Shown one piece after another: positions 25,145 through 33,806 of a DNA stretch of 61,213 bases. The DNA comes from an uncultured Collinsella sp. (GTDB lineage: Bacteria; Actinomycetota; Coriobacteriia; Coriobacteriales; Coriobacteriaceae). The stretch spans positions 1 to 61,213 of the forward strand of contig CABRIF010000002.1 in assembly GCA_902470925.1 (NCBI GenBank). The letters run 5' to 3'. Under the pieces are notes generated by a model. The model saw only the letters and a list, made by a program, of their open reading frames with translations. It was not told the DNA's origin and ran no database searches. How positions within the stretch are numbered: position 1 is the stretch's first letter; each line of letters opens with the position of its first letter. The translations under genes were made by a program, and so were the position numbers.

Positions 25145-27871
25145 ATGAACGCAGCGAAAGACTGCACCCTGCAGGAAAAGCTCCTCCGATGCGCCATGGC
25201 GCTCATCCTGGCGGCGGGGGCGCTGCTCGCCTCCGTGGCGGCCTCGCCCGCCTACGCCGCGCCGAGCACGGTAGACGTGTCCATTGGCGGCAAGATCCCG
25301 TACGGCGGCTTCGCCACCACGTGGATGAGCGCCGACGGGAACATTGCCTACTGCGCCGAGCCCTCGTCCCCGACGCCCGCGCCGGGCTCCTACTCGACGA
25401 GCCCCGTGCCGAGCGGCGACGTGACAGCGGCGATCTGGTACTCGTTCGGCTCTCCCGGCTTCGACGCGTCGATGTTCCCGGGCAGCTGGTACGACGGCGG
25501 CGGCTGGGACGACGCGAAGTACGCCGCGGCGAGCCATGTGCTCATCGCCTACGCCTACTCTGGGTCCGAGTCGGCGGCCGTGCACGGCACGAGCGCCGAG
25601 TTCGCCTCCTGGGCGAAATCCGAGCTGATCGGCGGGACCTTCGCCAAGATGAAGGCGGGCGCCGGCAAGGTATCCGCCGGGTTCGAGGCGTTCTGCGTCA
25701 GGACCGGCGGCGGCTCCCAGACGCTCGTGAGCTTCAGCTGGTCCACGGGTGGAGTCAAGGTCGCCAAAACGGACTCCGAGGCGGGCGCGGAGCCCCAGGG
25801 CGACGCCTCGCTCGACGGCGCGAGCTTCTCCGTCGTTAACGAGACCGGCCGCTACGTGCTGGTCGGCGGCAAGTACTACGCCGACGGCGAGGTATGCGCC
25901 ACGATCAAGACCGCGCCCGAGGACGGGTCGCACGTCGCCGCGACCGGCGCCGACGCGCTTCCCGCGGGCAATTACCGCATCGTCGAGTCCGGCGCACCCG
26001 AGGGCTACGACGCCAGCGACGCCGCCGTCACGTTCACCGTGAAGGCCGACGAGGTGCGCGACCTCACGGGCGACCCCGTGACCGACGAGGTCTTCCGCGG
26101 CGGCGTGCAGGTGACCAAGTCCGACAAGGAGCTGCAGGCGTCCGAGGCGCTCGCGGGCAGCGGCCACAAGGAGGCGCCTGGCGAGCACCCCGGCCTCGAC
26201 GGGATCGAGTTCACCGTCACGAACCGCTCGGCGCACAAGGTCCTCGTTGACGGCGAGTGGCGCGAGCCGGGCGAGGCCGTGGCCACGCTGACCACCGCAT
26301 GGAACGACGAGGCCGGCGCCTACACCGCGCAGACCGCGGCCGACGCACTGCCGTACGGAACCTACGACGTGCGGGAGACGGCGACGAACGGGAGCTACCT
26401 GCTGACCGACGGCGAGCCCCGCACCTTCGAGGTCCGCACCGGCGGAGAGATCGTGAGCGCCTCCGCGGACGGCGCCGCGCTCGAGTTCCGCGACCAGGTG
26501 GTGCGCAACGACCTCGAGCTCTCCAAGAAGAGCGAGTCCGACAACGCCGGCCTCATGGTCCCGTTCGCCATCGAGAACGCGGCCACCGGCGAGACTCACG
26601 TGCTGGTCACGGACCGCAACGGCGACGCGTCGACCGCGAGCAGCTGGAACAGGCACTCGAGGGACACCAACGCCAACGACGCCCTGCTCGGCCATGAGGG
26701 CCCGATTGCTGTCGCCGACATGGACCCGAAGGCCGGCATCTGGTTCTCGCTCGGCGAGGACGGCTCCTCGGCGCCGGTCGACGACTCGCTGGCGGCCCTG
26801 CCGTACGGCGCCTACACCATGACCGAGCTGCGCTGCGATGCCAACGAGGGCCTCGAGCTCATCACGAGGAGCTTCTGGATCGATCGCGACTCGACGGTCG
26901 CGAAGGCCGTGTGGATGGGCCTTGACGACCAGGAGGGCCCGCGCATCTCCACCACGGCAAAGGACGGGGCGGACGGCGACAAGGACGTCTCGGCCGACGC
27001 CGAGGCCAAGGTCGTCGACGCCGTCGCCTACGAGGGCCTGAAGGCCGGCGAGGAGTACGAGCTCTCGGCCACCCTCGTCGACAAGGCGACCGGCGAGCCC
27101 GTGGCCGACGCCTCGGGCATGCCCGTGGAGGCCAAGGCCGAGTTCGCCCCCGCGCTCTCGACGGGCAGCCGGGACGTCGAGATCTCCTTCGACGCGAGCC
27201 TGCTCGGCGGCCGCGACCTGGTCGTGTTCGAGAGCCTGCGCAAGGACGGAGCCGAGGTGGCGTCGCACGCGGACCTCTCCGACGAGGGCCAGACCGTCCA
27301 CGTCGCCGTCGAGGTGGGCACGCAGGCGGCCGACGCCGCCGACGGCGACCAGGTCATCGAGGCCGGCAAGGCCAAGGTCATCGACACGGTTGCCTACAAG
27401 GGCCTCGTCCCCGGCGAGACCTACATCGCCGTGGGCACGCTCATGGACAAGGGCACCGGAGAGCCGTTCCTCGACAAGGACGGCAACGAGGTGACCGCGC
27501 GCACGCCCTTCGAGCCCGAGGCGCCCTCCGGCACCGTCGAGGTGACCTTCGAGTTCGGCACCGAGGGCCTGGCCGAGGGAGACGAGCTCGTCGTCTTCGA
27601 GAAGGTCCTGGACTCCGCCGGCAACGTCGTTGCGGCCCACGAGGACATCGACTCCGCCGAGCAGAGCGTCGTCGTGGACAACCCCGACACGCCCGAGGTC
27701 CCCGAGGAGCCCTACGCCAAGACCGGGGCCGACGCCCCCGACGGCACCGGCTACGCCGTGGCCGCGGGCATCGCTCTGGCAGCTGCGGCGGGCGCGGGCG
27801 GAGCGCTCGCGTACCGCAAGCGCAAGGCGGCCGCGAGCAAGGACGAGGCGGCCGAAAAGCCGGAAGAGTAG
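25145..27871 (+). CDS. Cell-wall-anchored adhesin with SpaA and VaFE repeats
   Basis: A 908-residue surface protein. The signal peptide ends near residue 38 (ASPAYA/APST). An N-terminal thioester-type domain holds YCAEPS, but the TQxA-like word reads VTAAIW, so the partner Gln seems replaced. SpaA/Cna-B-like domains follow (about 200-560), then two VaFE-type repeats (VDAVAYEGLKAGEEYELSAT; IDTVAYKGLVPGETYIAVGT). The C-terminus has a PYAKTG sorting motif, a hydrophobic helix and RKRK. Conjugative-element adhesins of this kind promote cell contact. The sortase gene follows. Confidence 0.88.
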   Translation: MNAAKDCTLQEKLLRCAMALILAAGALLASVAASPAYAAPSTVDVSIGGKIPYGGFATTWMSADGNIAYCAEPSSPTPAPGSYSTSPVPSGDVTAAIWYSFGSPGFDASMFPGSWYDGGGWDDAKYAAASHVLIAYAYSGSESAAVHGTSAEFASWAKSELIGGTFAKMKAGAGKVSAGFEAFCVRTGGGSQTLVSFSWSTGGVKVAKTDSEAGAEPQGDASLDGASFSVVNETGRYVLVGGKYYADGEVCATIKTAPEDGSHVAATGADALPAGNYRIVESGAPEGYDASDAAVTFTVKADEVRDLTGDPVTDEVFRGGVQVTKSDKELQASEALAGSGHKEAPGEHPGLDGIEFTVTNRSAHKVLVDGEWREPGEAVATLTTAWNDEAGAYTAQTAADALPYGTYDVRETATNGSYLLTDGEPRTFEVRTGGEIVSASADGAALEFRDQVVRNDLELSKKSESDNAGLMVPFAIENAATGETHVLVTDRNGDASTASSWNRHSRDTNANDALLGHEGPIAVADMDPKAGIWFSLGEDGSSAPVDDSLAALPYGAYTMTELRCDANEGLELITRSFWIDRDSTVAKAVWMGLDDQEGPRISTTAKDGADGDKDVSADAEAKVVDAVAYEGLKAGEEYELSATLVDKATGEPVADASGMPVEAKAEFAPALSTGSRDVEISFDASLLGGRDLVVFESLRKDGAEVASHADLSDEGQTVHVAVEVGTQAADAADGDQVIEAGKAKVIDTVAYKGLVPGETYIAVGTLMDKGTGEPFLDKDGNEVTARTPFEPEAPSGTVEVTFEFGTEGLAEGDELVVFEKVLDSAGNVVAAHEDIDSAEQSVVVDNPDTPEVPEEPYAKTGADAPDGTGYAVAAGIALAAAAGAGGALAYRKRKAAASKDEAAEKPEE

Positions 27872-27943
27872 CGGCAGCGCATCGATACCGAACCGGAGGC
27901 CCTGGGCGCCCGCCCGGGGCCTCCCCTGCGAACGGGGGAGGAC

Positions 27944-28675
27944 ATGAACAAAGGGAAAGCCGCCACGGCGCTCGCCGTCGCCGTGGCGTTGCTGGCGCTG
28001 GCGGCGCTCGCCGTCCTGCCGCAGCCCGAGAGGAACCCGTACGTGGTGCACGAGGTGCCCGCTGCGGAAGAGGACGCGGCAATGGAGGCTCAAGAGACGG
28101 GAGGCGGAATCGACTGGGACGCCCTTCCCGCCTCCGTCGTCGCATGGGTGCGCGTGCCGGGCACGACCGTCGACTACCCGATCGTCCAGGGCCGGCCGGA
28201 ATCGCCCGACTTCTACCTCACGCACGATGCTAACGGCGAGCGCTCCGCATGGGGCGCTCCCTACATCGACGCAGGCTGCGCGCAGGGAGCCGAAAGCCCG
28301 CTCGTCATCGTGTACGGGCACCACATGTCCGATGGCACCATGTTCGCGCCGCTCGCGCAATACTCGTCGCGCGGTTTCGCCGAGGGGCACCGCACCATCC
28401 AGGTCTTCACCCGCGAGAAGGCGATCGAGCTCGAGGTCTTCGCGGCTGACGTGGTGGACGCGAGCTCGGAGGGCAAGCGGACCGACTTCGCAGACGCGGC
28501 GGCGCTCGACTCCTACCTCGGGGACAAATTGTCCCGATGCGAGGTCGTCCTGGAAGAGCCGAAAGACGTCGCCCAAGCCTGGGCCTTCGTCACCTGCAGC
28601 TACCAGACGAGCAACTCCCGCACCGTCGTCTACGCGAAGGAGGTGGAAGCATGGGATTCGCGCCCTTCGGAATAG
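27944..28675 (+). CDS. srtB: Class B-type sortase
   Basis: A 243-residue protein with an N-terminal membrane anchor (about 5-25) and sortase core. The catalytic His is in VYGHHMSDGTMF (about 123-134), Cys in FVTCSYQTSN and Arg in SRTVVYAKE. The PVIVQG-type region (YPIVQGRPESPDFYLTHD) is typical of class B. It most likely anchors the adjacent adhesin through PYAKTG. It contains the GGGACAA-A-TTGTCCC motif at 28521-28535. Confidence 0.88.
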   Translation: MNKGKAATALAVAVALLALAALAVLPQPERNPYVVHEVPAAEEDAAMEAQETGGGIDWDALPASVVAWVRVPGTTVDYPIVQGRPESPDFYLTHDANGERSAWGAPYIDAGCAQGAESPLVIVYGHHMSDGTMFAPLAQYSSRGFAEGHRTIQVFTREKAIELEVFAADVVDASSEGKRTDFADAAALDSYLGDKLSRCEVVLEEPKDVAQAWAFVTCSYQTSNSRTVVYAKEVEAWDSRPSE

Positions 28676-28746
28676 GGCTCCTCATGGGGCTCCTCACGCT
28701 CACGGCCTACGCCTGCTGCGCAGCCGGCGACGACGATCGGGACTGA
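28651..28746 (+). CDS. 31-residue membrane peptide, DUF3789-like
   Basis: ATG 28651 follows AAGGAGG by 6 nt, inside the 3' end of the sortase gene in another frame. The peptide is one hydrophobic helix (FGIGLLMGLLTLTAYACCAAG) and an acidic-basic end (DDDRD), like the tiny DUF3789 proteins found in many conjugative elements. Function unknown. Confidence 0.5.
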   Translation: MGFAPFGIGLLMGLLTLTAYACCAAGDDDRD

Positions 28747-28925
28747 GCACGGCGCAAACAACAAGCAGCAACCAAGCACAACGCCCAAAGCCCCTCGCAA
28801 CGCGCCAACGGCCCCTGTCCGGCATGCGCCCGTCGCATACGGTGGGATAATTGCGAACGAAGCAGATTCCACGCGAGAGTTGCATCCCCTATAGAGAATC
28901 CAGCTCTCGAAACAAGGAGGAGAAG

Positions 28926-30203
28926 ATGGGCAACGAAACAGTCGATTCGGGCCATACGAAGAATAGCGGCCTTTTAGGCAGGTTGGCAGCTGGTGTTGCA
29001 GATGCCGCGGATGCGGGTGCAAAAGCCGTGAACGCCGGCGCCGAGGCGATCAAGACCGGAGCAAAAAGGACCCACCAGGCATTCGGAGGCGAATACGGAG
29101 AAATATTCGAGGGGAACCTTGTCGCCGAGGACGGCTCGTACATCATGTCGGACCCCGCGCTCGACGAGCGAGAGTTCAACGAGATTGAAACCCTCGCGAA
29201 ACGCTACGAGAAGCTCACCTCGCCCGGCGCCCTCGCGAAGGCCGGTAAGCAGATCGGCGAGGCGGTGCCCGCGCCCGTGAAGAACCTCGCCAATAAAGCT
29301 GGGAAGGCCGCGAAGGACACCCTCAACGGGTTGACCGAGCAAGAGCTTATGGCAAACGCGATCAAGGCGGCAGCGGAGGGATTCGGGGAACTCGAGAAGC
29401 AGGCGGCGAAGGCGAGCGTCAGCAGGGAGTACGTCATTTCCCGCATCAACGAGGGCAAGCAGGAGGAGAAGGTCTCCTCGCTCTCCGAGATATGCCTGCT
29501 GCGCGCCTACGACGTCGCCGCAGTGTCTGCGAACGAAAGGCTGCACCACATGGGCATAGCCCTCGCCGAAGGCGGAGGCACGGGCGCCGCGGGCTTCTGG
29601 GGCCTGCCCGCCAACCTTGCCCTTAGCATGCTCATCTACTTCAGAGCCGTCCAGTCGGTCGCCATGTTCTACGGCTACGACGTCAAGGACGACCCGTCCG
29701 AGCTCGTCGTCGCGAGCGAGGTGTTCCAGAGTGCCCTCGCTCCCAAGGCCAAAGTCGACGCCACGAGCGAGTACATCGGCAAGGTCCTCGTCTACGCGGA
29801 AGCATCCGTTGTCAAGCAGACCGCGAAGAAGGGCTGGTCGGCGATGGTCGAGCAGGGCGGCGCCGCCCTCGCGATAGCCCAGATCCGCGCGCTTGCCAAC
29901 GGCGCCGCCCGCAAGGCAGTCGAGAACGGTGGCAAGAAGGCGCTCGAGGCCGGAGTCTTCAAGAAGGCGCTCACCCAGATTGGGCAGAAGATGACGCTCG
30001 AGACCGTCGGGAAGATGGTCCCCGTCATCGGCGCGGGCTTCGGGGCGCTGTTCGACACTGCGCAGATGAAGAGAATCCTAGACTTTGCGGATCTCTTCTA
30101 TCACAAGCGCTTCATCATCGAGAAGGACCAGCGCGCCCGTGCCCTCATGGAGAGGAGGCCCGAGCCGCCAGCGTCCGAGGACCCCGCGTACACGGGAGAA
30201 TAA
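28926..30203 (+). CDS. EcsC-family protein
   Basis: A 425-residue protein starting at ATG 28926 after AAGGAGGAGAAG. The EcsC domain spans about residues 130-400: LCLLRAYDVAAV-like segment, ALAEGGGTGAAGFWGLPANLALSMLIYFRAVQSVAMFYGYD, and the C-terminal VGKMVPVIGAGFGALFDTAQM. These Gly-rich segments probably associate with membrane. It has its own upstream gap (180 bp) and differs in base use from the transfer genes, so it may be accessory cargo. Function in conjugation is unknown. Confidence 0.75.
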   Translation: MGNETVDSGHTKNSGLLGRLAAGVADAADAGAKAVNAGAEAIKTGAKRTHQAFGGEYGEIFEGNLVAEDGSYIMSDPALDEREFNEIETLAKRYEKLTSPGALAKAGKQIGEAVPAPVKNLANKAGKAAKDTLNGLTEQELMANAIKAAAEGFGELEKQAAKASVSREYVISRINEGKQEEKVSSLSEICLLRAYDVAAVSANERLHHMGIALAEGGGTGAAGFWGLPANLALSMLIYFRAVQSVAMFYGYDVKDDPSELVVASEVFQSALAPKAKVDATSEYIGKVLVYAEASVVKQTAKKGWSAMVEQGGAALAIAQIRALANGAARKAVENGGKKALEAGVFKKALTQIGQKMTLETVGKMVPVIGAGFGALFDTAQMKRILDFADLFYHKRFIIEKDQRARALMERRPEPPASEDPAYTGE

Positions 30204-30216
30204 ACCACCCGTTTAA

Positions 30217-30254
30217 CGAATAAGGTCTCGTGCTCGAGCACGAGACCTTATTCG
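30217..30254. terminator. 38-bp perfect palindrome between convergent operons
   Basis: Two 19-bp arms with no spacer read the same on both strands (core GTGCTCGAGCAC). It lies between the plus-strand EcsC-like gene and the minus-strand mobilization operon, with short T-rich words on both sides. A bidirectional terminator is the simplest role. Confidence 0.65.
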
Positions 30255-30302
30255 CTTTCCTGCTTTCCGAGGTTGCTTCCGCACTGTTTTCGCTTCCTCT
30301 TC

Positions 30303-30398
30303 TCACATCACCCACTTGAACACGGCGCGGAACAGCCAGACGAAAAAGCCCAGCGTGACCTTAAGCGCCGCCATGAGGAACCTACCAAGCCTCTTCAT
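30303..30398 (-). CDS. 31-residue membrane or amphipathic peptide
   Basis: The reading frame encodes MKRLGRFLMAALKVTLGF followed by FVWLFRAVFKWVM: basic start, strong hydrophobic helix with Trp and Phe. It begins inside the last codons of the upstream 184-residue gene in another frame, as translationally coupled genes do. The ribosome site is weak (GGGGTG). It may be the last gene of the mobilization operon. Confidence 0.4.
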   Translation of the reverse strand: MKRLGRFLMAALKVTLGFFVWLFRAVFKWVM

Positions 30399-30936
30399 CG
30401 ACGTCACCCCAATCTTCCTTGACCTTGCGGGCGCCGTCCTCGGCGCCCTCTTCCTTCTCTTCCGCGAGCAGCCTCGCCAGCTCGTCTGGCACGCCCGGGA
30501 CCTCCGCCCTCCCCAGCGCGCGCTGCAGGTCCCTTATCTGCGACTTCAACGGTTTTGAGGGAGGGCCCACGTGCTCGCGGTAGCAAGCGCAAATTGCAGC
30601 CGCATCGCACAAGTAGCCCCGTACCCGGGCGAACGCCTCGTCGCCGTCGAGCAGGACGCGGCGGGCGCGCCCGAGCTCGGCCTCCGAGGCCAGCATGAAG
30701 CGCCACCCGCGGGACCTGCGCGCCGCCGGTATGCCGTCCGCGGACGCGTCGGCGCGCCAGTCGTCTCGCACCTGGTGCCAGTTCGCCGTGAGCCAGAGCC
30801 CCTTCTCGGGCTCCTCGCGCATCTCGAGCTCGAACTCCGTGAGCATGTTCGCGCCGGAGAACGGCGATCCCTCCGTGAACGAGAGCGTGTCGAACAGCGT
30901 CGTCCTGCCGCCCTCGTACTCTATCCTCACCATCAT
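30382..30936 (-). CDS. Mobilization-operon protein of unknown function
   Basis: A 184-residue protein that overlaps the relaxase stop in ATGA. It has a beta-rich N-terminal half (MVRIEYEGGRTTLFDTLSF), a Cys/Ala helix (YLCDAAAICACYREH) and an acidic C-terminus. I do not recognise the family. Coupling to the relaxase suggests a role in DNA processing or regulation of transfer. Confidence 0.65.
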   Translation of the reverse strand: MMVRIEYEGGRTTLFDTLSFTEGSPFSGANMLTEFELEMREEPEKGLWLTANWHQVRDDWRADASADGIPAARRSRGWRFMLASEAELGRARRVLLDGDEAFARVRGYLCDAAAICACYREHVGPPSKPLKSQIRDLQRALGRAEVPGVPDELARLLAEEKEEGAEDGARKVKEDWGDVDEEAW

Positions 30937-32204
30937 CTCCGGCCCCTCTCCCTGCGCTGGTCCTGCTGGGCCCGCTGCCGCTCGGCGGCGAGTATGCGCT
31001 GTTGCTCGTCTTCTCGGCGGCCCTCGCGTGAGTTGACATCATTCCCGTAGCGCCCTTCGCCGTCCCCGTAGCGGGTCTTGAGGGGCATGAGCCCGTTCTC
31101 CGCCATGTAGGCGCGCGCGGCCTCGAGGCGGCGGTACCCCTCGCCGCCCGCCTGGCCGCGGCGCTCGAGCGTCGCCATCCTGAGCCCGAACTCCTCGATG
31201 GACTCGACGTCGAACTTCGCGCAGGTCTCGAGCGCCGAGGAGAGCCTGCTCAGCTCCGAGAGGTCGTTGAGCTCGAGGGCCCGCTCGGCGGCCTCGCGGA
31301 TGCGCGCGGTGCTCGCGTCCGTGGGGCGGTAGGCGCCCTCGCGCTCGAAGCGCCGGCGAAGCATCTCCTTGCCGTAGACGAACCCCAGCCGCTCGCCGCT
31401 GACCTTCTTGGACGGCTCATCTGCCAGGCTGAACACCCAGTCGTCCCGCCGCGCCTTGGCCGAGTTGTCGGCGACGTGCACGCCCAGGGCGTCGAGGATG
31501 CCGAGGAACTCCGCCTCGTCGCGCGCCGTGGTCTTGGCGAGCGCGACGCGGGCGCGGATGTCGCCGACCCACGAGTAGCCGCCAGAGCGCATGATCTCCT
31601 TCTCGGCCCGGCCCAGGTAGACGCTCCTGCGGCTCCTGGGCCCGCCCGCACCGGCATGCCCGCGCGCCCTCGAGGGAGATTCGGGCGACCGGTCGTTGGA
31701 GAGCCCGGACAGCCCGCACTCGCGCGCCATGTCCTGCAGGTCTCGGTTGAGGTCCTCGGGGTGCCGGGTCTGCATGCGGTAGCCGGTGCGGAGGTTCGCG
31801 TTGTTCACGACGATGTGCGCGTGCGGTATGCCGCGGGCGTTGTCGTCGTGGTAGACGATGGCGATCTCGTGGGCGCCGAAGTGCTTGAGCGCCCACGAGC
31901 ACGCGAGCTCTCGCAGCGCAGCCAGGTCGATGTCGTCGCCAGGGTCCGGCGAGAGCACGAAGTGCTTGAACGTGCGCGCGGGCTTTCCCCTCCAGGGTGC
32001 GTCCGTGCCGAACGCGGCGCGCGTGGCGTCCATCTCGGCGTCCCAGGCGCAGGTTTCTTTGGTGCCGTCTCCCAGCGCGCCGGCGTCGCGCTCGTCGTAG
32101 CTCAGATTGAACAGGTCTCGCGCCAGGGCGCGGCCTCCCTTCTCGAGGTAGCGGCGGATGCCGCCCGTCGAGCCGTGGCCGCTTATCGGCTTCAGGATCG
32201 GCAT
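30933..32204 (-). CDS. Relaxase (MobA/VirD2-like, MOBP type)
   Basis: A 423-residue protein from ATG 32204 after GGAGGGATC. The relaxase domain covers about 1-200: TFKHFVLSPDP, then the metal-binding HAHIVVNN (about 125-132). A catalytic Tyr is probably one of those near the N-terminus (RRYLEKGG or LSYDERD). The C-terminal part is helical and basic, ending QQDQRRERGRR. It nicks oriT and pilots the strand. The start overlaps mobC by 13 nt. Confidence 0.88.
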   Translation of the reverse strand: MPILKPISGHGSTGGIRRYLEKGGRALARDLFNLSYDERDAGALGDGTKETCAWDAEMDATRAAFGTDAPWRGKPARTFKHFVLSPDPGDDIDLAALRELACSWALKHFGAHEIAIVYHDDNARGIPHAHIVVNNANLRTGYRMQTRHPEDLNRDLQDMARECGLSGLSNDRSPESPSRARGHAGAGGPRSRRSVYLGRAEKEIMRSGGYSWVGDIRARVALAKTTARDEAEFLGILDALGVHVADNSAKARRDDWVFSLADEPSKKVSGERLGFVYGKEMLRRRFEREGAYRPTDASTARIREAAERALELNDLSELSRLSSALETCAKFDVESIEEFGLRMATLERRGQAGGEGYRRLEAARAYMAENGLMPLKTRYGDGEGRYGNDVNSREGRREDEQQRILAAERQRAQQDQRRERGRR

Positions 32205-32638
32205 GGCGATCCCTCCACGAGCGAGCCGGCCCCGATGCGCCCGAGCTCGGCCGCCATCTCTCGGGCCGCACCGTTCACGTCGGCGAGCTCCCGCTCGATC
32301 GTCGGGACGCTCTCCGCGACGAGGTCGCGGTCGACGTGCCCGTGGCGGGCGTGGAAGTTGATGAGGTTCATCGCGTGCACGGCCTGATTGTAGTGGTAGC
32401 CCCACTTCGTGAGCTCCCGCGACATCGCCCACAGGGCCCTGCGGTCCACGAGTATGCGGTGCTCGTCTCCCGCGTTGGCCTCCGTCGACAGCGGTATGCG
32501 CACGAGGTAGCGCAGGTACTCCGACTTGCTGAGCCCGGCGCGCTCGCACCGCTCGCAGAGCGCGTCGTAGTCGCCGCCCTCCATGCGGAACGTGACGCGG
32601 CGCTCCTTGCCTTTGACGGCGCCGGCTTCCTCTTCCAT
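32192..32638 (-). CDS. mobC: MobC-like relaxosome accessory protein
   Basis: A 148-residue protein with an N-terminal ribbon-helix-helix-like start (KERRVTFRMEGGDYDALCERCERAGLSKSEYLRYLV) and the MobC segment (ELTKWGYHYNQAVHAMNLINFHARHG). It binds near oriT and helps the relaxase nick. It directly precedes the relaxase gene and follows the candidate oriT. Confidence 0.83.
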   Translation of the reverse strand: MEEEAGAVKGKERRVTFRMEGGDYDALCERCERAGLSKSEYLRYLVRIPLSTEANAGDEHRILVDRRALWAMSRELTKWGYHYNQAVHAMNLINFHARHGHVDRDLVAESVPTIERELADVNGAAREMAAELGRIGAGSLVEGSPCRS

Positions 32639-32807
32639 GGCGGATTCCTTTCCTCGGGCCCGCCGTGCGGCGGGCGCGTCTCCCTAGGGGCGCGGGGGAT
32701 CCCCCGCAGGCGGCGGCCCGGCTCGGGCGCCGCCTCTGGGACCGGGCCTCGCGCAAGCGGGCTCCCAAACGGCCCGCGGCATGACGGGTCCGAGGCCGCC
32801 CGGTCCC

Positions 32808-32856
32808 CAAGTGCTATGGACGTCCGACCGAAGTGTCGGACGCCATAGGCTACTTG
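32808..32856. other. Candidate origin of transfer (oriT) inverted repeat
   Basis: Between parB and mobC the arms CTATGG-A-CGTCCGAC and GTCGGACGCCATAG pair almost perfectly around CGAAGT, and CAAGT/ACTTG extend the arms outward. MOBP-type origins usually lie next to mobC and contain such a repeat with the nick beside it. The nick site itself was not identified. The rest of 32639-32807 is GC-rich with other short inverted repeats. Confidence 0.5.
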
Positions 32857-33806
32857 CTGGATTTCGAGTGTGAGGCCCTCATATGGCGCTTTCGGGCATC
32901 GGTGCCCGCCTCCGCGTAGGGCGCCGTCATGAGAGCCATCTCGCGCAGCAGCGAGAGGTCGGCCGCGCTCGGGCTCTCGGGCGGGCTCTCGAGGAAGTCG
33001 GCCACGAGCCTCGCTGCCTTGGAGATACGCCCATCGGGGCCGGCCTGCGTCTTGCCCTCGCTCCTCACGTAGTCGGAGAGCTCTCGCTTGGTGCGCCGCC
33101 AGGGCTCCATTGCGGCGTGCATCTCCGCCTGGCGCTCCTTCGGCATGTCCGCGAGCGAGCGCACCGCCTCGGCGCTGAGGTTGCCGCGGTCGGCCTCGGC
33201 GGCCCACTCGGGCGAGAGGTCCTCCGCGATTCGGCGGGCCAGTCTCTCCTCGCGCGCGATGGTCTTGCCGGAGACCTTGCGGCCCGTCTGCCGCTCGATG
33301 ATGGCGGCCTTCACGTCGTCGACGCGCATGCCGAAAAGCGAGGGGTCCTCGGAGCGCAGGCGCACGGCGTCGCCCCTGAGCGCCTCGGTCGCGGCGGCGC
33401 GCTCGGTCACGGTGAGCGCGCGGGTGAAGTAGTTCGCGGCGTGGAGCAGCGTCACCGCCCGCTCGTCGTCGATGCCCTCTATCACGCGGCAGGGCATCCT
33501 CTCGTAGGCGGGGTCGTCTTTCGAGAGCAGCGCGTAGGCGGCCTTGCGCCGGTGCCCGGAGACCATCTGCCACGAGCCGTCGCCGACCTTTCGCACGAGC
33601 GGCAGGTCGGTGAGGCCGTCCTCGCGTATGGACTCGGCGAGCTCGGCTATGCCAGCCGGGTCCATGGAGTACGCGGCGTTCGCCGGGTGGTCGGCGATGT
33701 CGGCCACCGCGATCTCGGACACCGGGTAGCGCCCGCGGGTGCGTGACGCGCCGTCGAGCAGCCCCGTGATGGTGAAGCCCGCGGCCACCTGGCTAGGCGA
33801 GCTCAC
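32850..33806 (-). CDS. parB: ParB-like partition protein
   Basis: A 318-residue protein from a GTG overlapping parA by 14 nt. The ParB/Srx N-terminal domain has ADHPANAAYSM, GLTDLPLVRKV and the CTP-binding VSGHRRKAAY motif (about 82-91). A helix-turn-helix region follows (ALTVTERAAATEAL and VSGKTIAREERLARRIAEDL). It would bind a centromere-like site and help keep the circular ICE form in the cell. Confidence 0.85.
   Translation of the reverse strand: MSSPSQVAAGFTITGLLDGASRTRGRYPVSEIAVADIADHPANAAYSMDPAGIAELAESIREDGLTDLPLVRKVGDGSWQMVSGHRRKAAYALLSKDDPAYERMPCRVIEGIDDERAVTLLHAANYFTRALTVTERAAATEALRGDAVRLRSEDPSLFGMRVDDVKAAIIERQTGRKVSGKTIAREERLARRIAEDLSPEWAAEADRGNLSAEAVRSLADMPKERQAEMHAAMEPWRRTKRELSDYVRSEGKTQAGPDGRISKAARLVADFLESPPESPSAADLSLLREMALMTAPYAEAGTDARKRHMRASHSKSSK

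Noticed and set aside
24506..28576. 1356-codon open frame on the minus strand, opposite the adhesin and sortase genes
   Set aside because: It is a shadow of high-GC coding DNA. It has no domain, crosses several genes and has no ribosome site, while the plus-strand frames show clear adhesin and sortase motifs.
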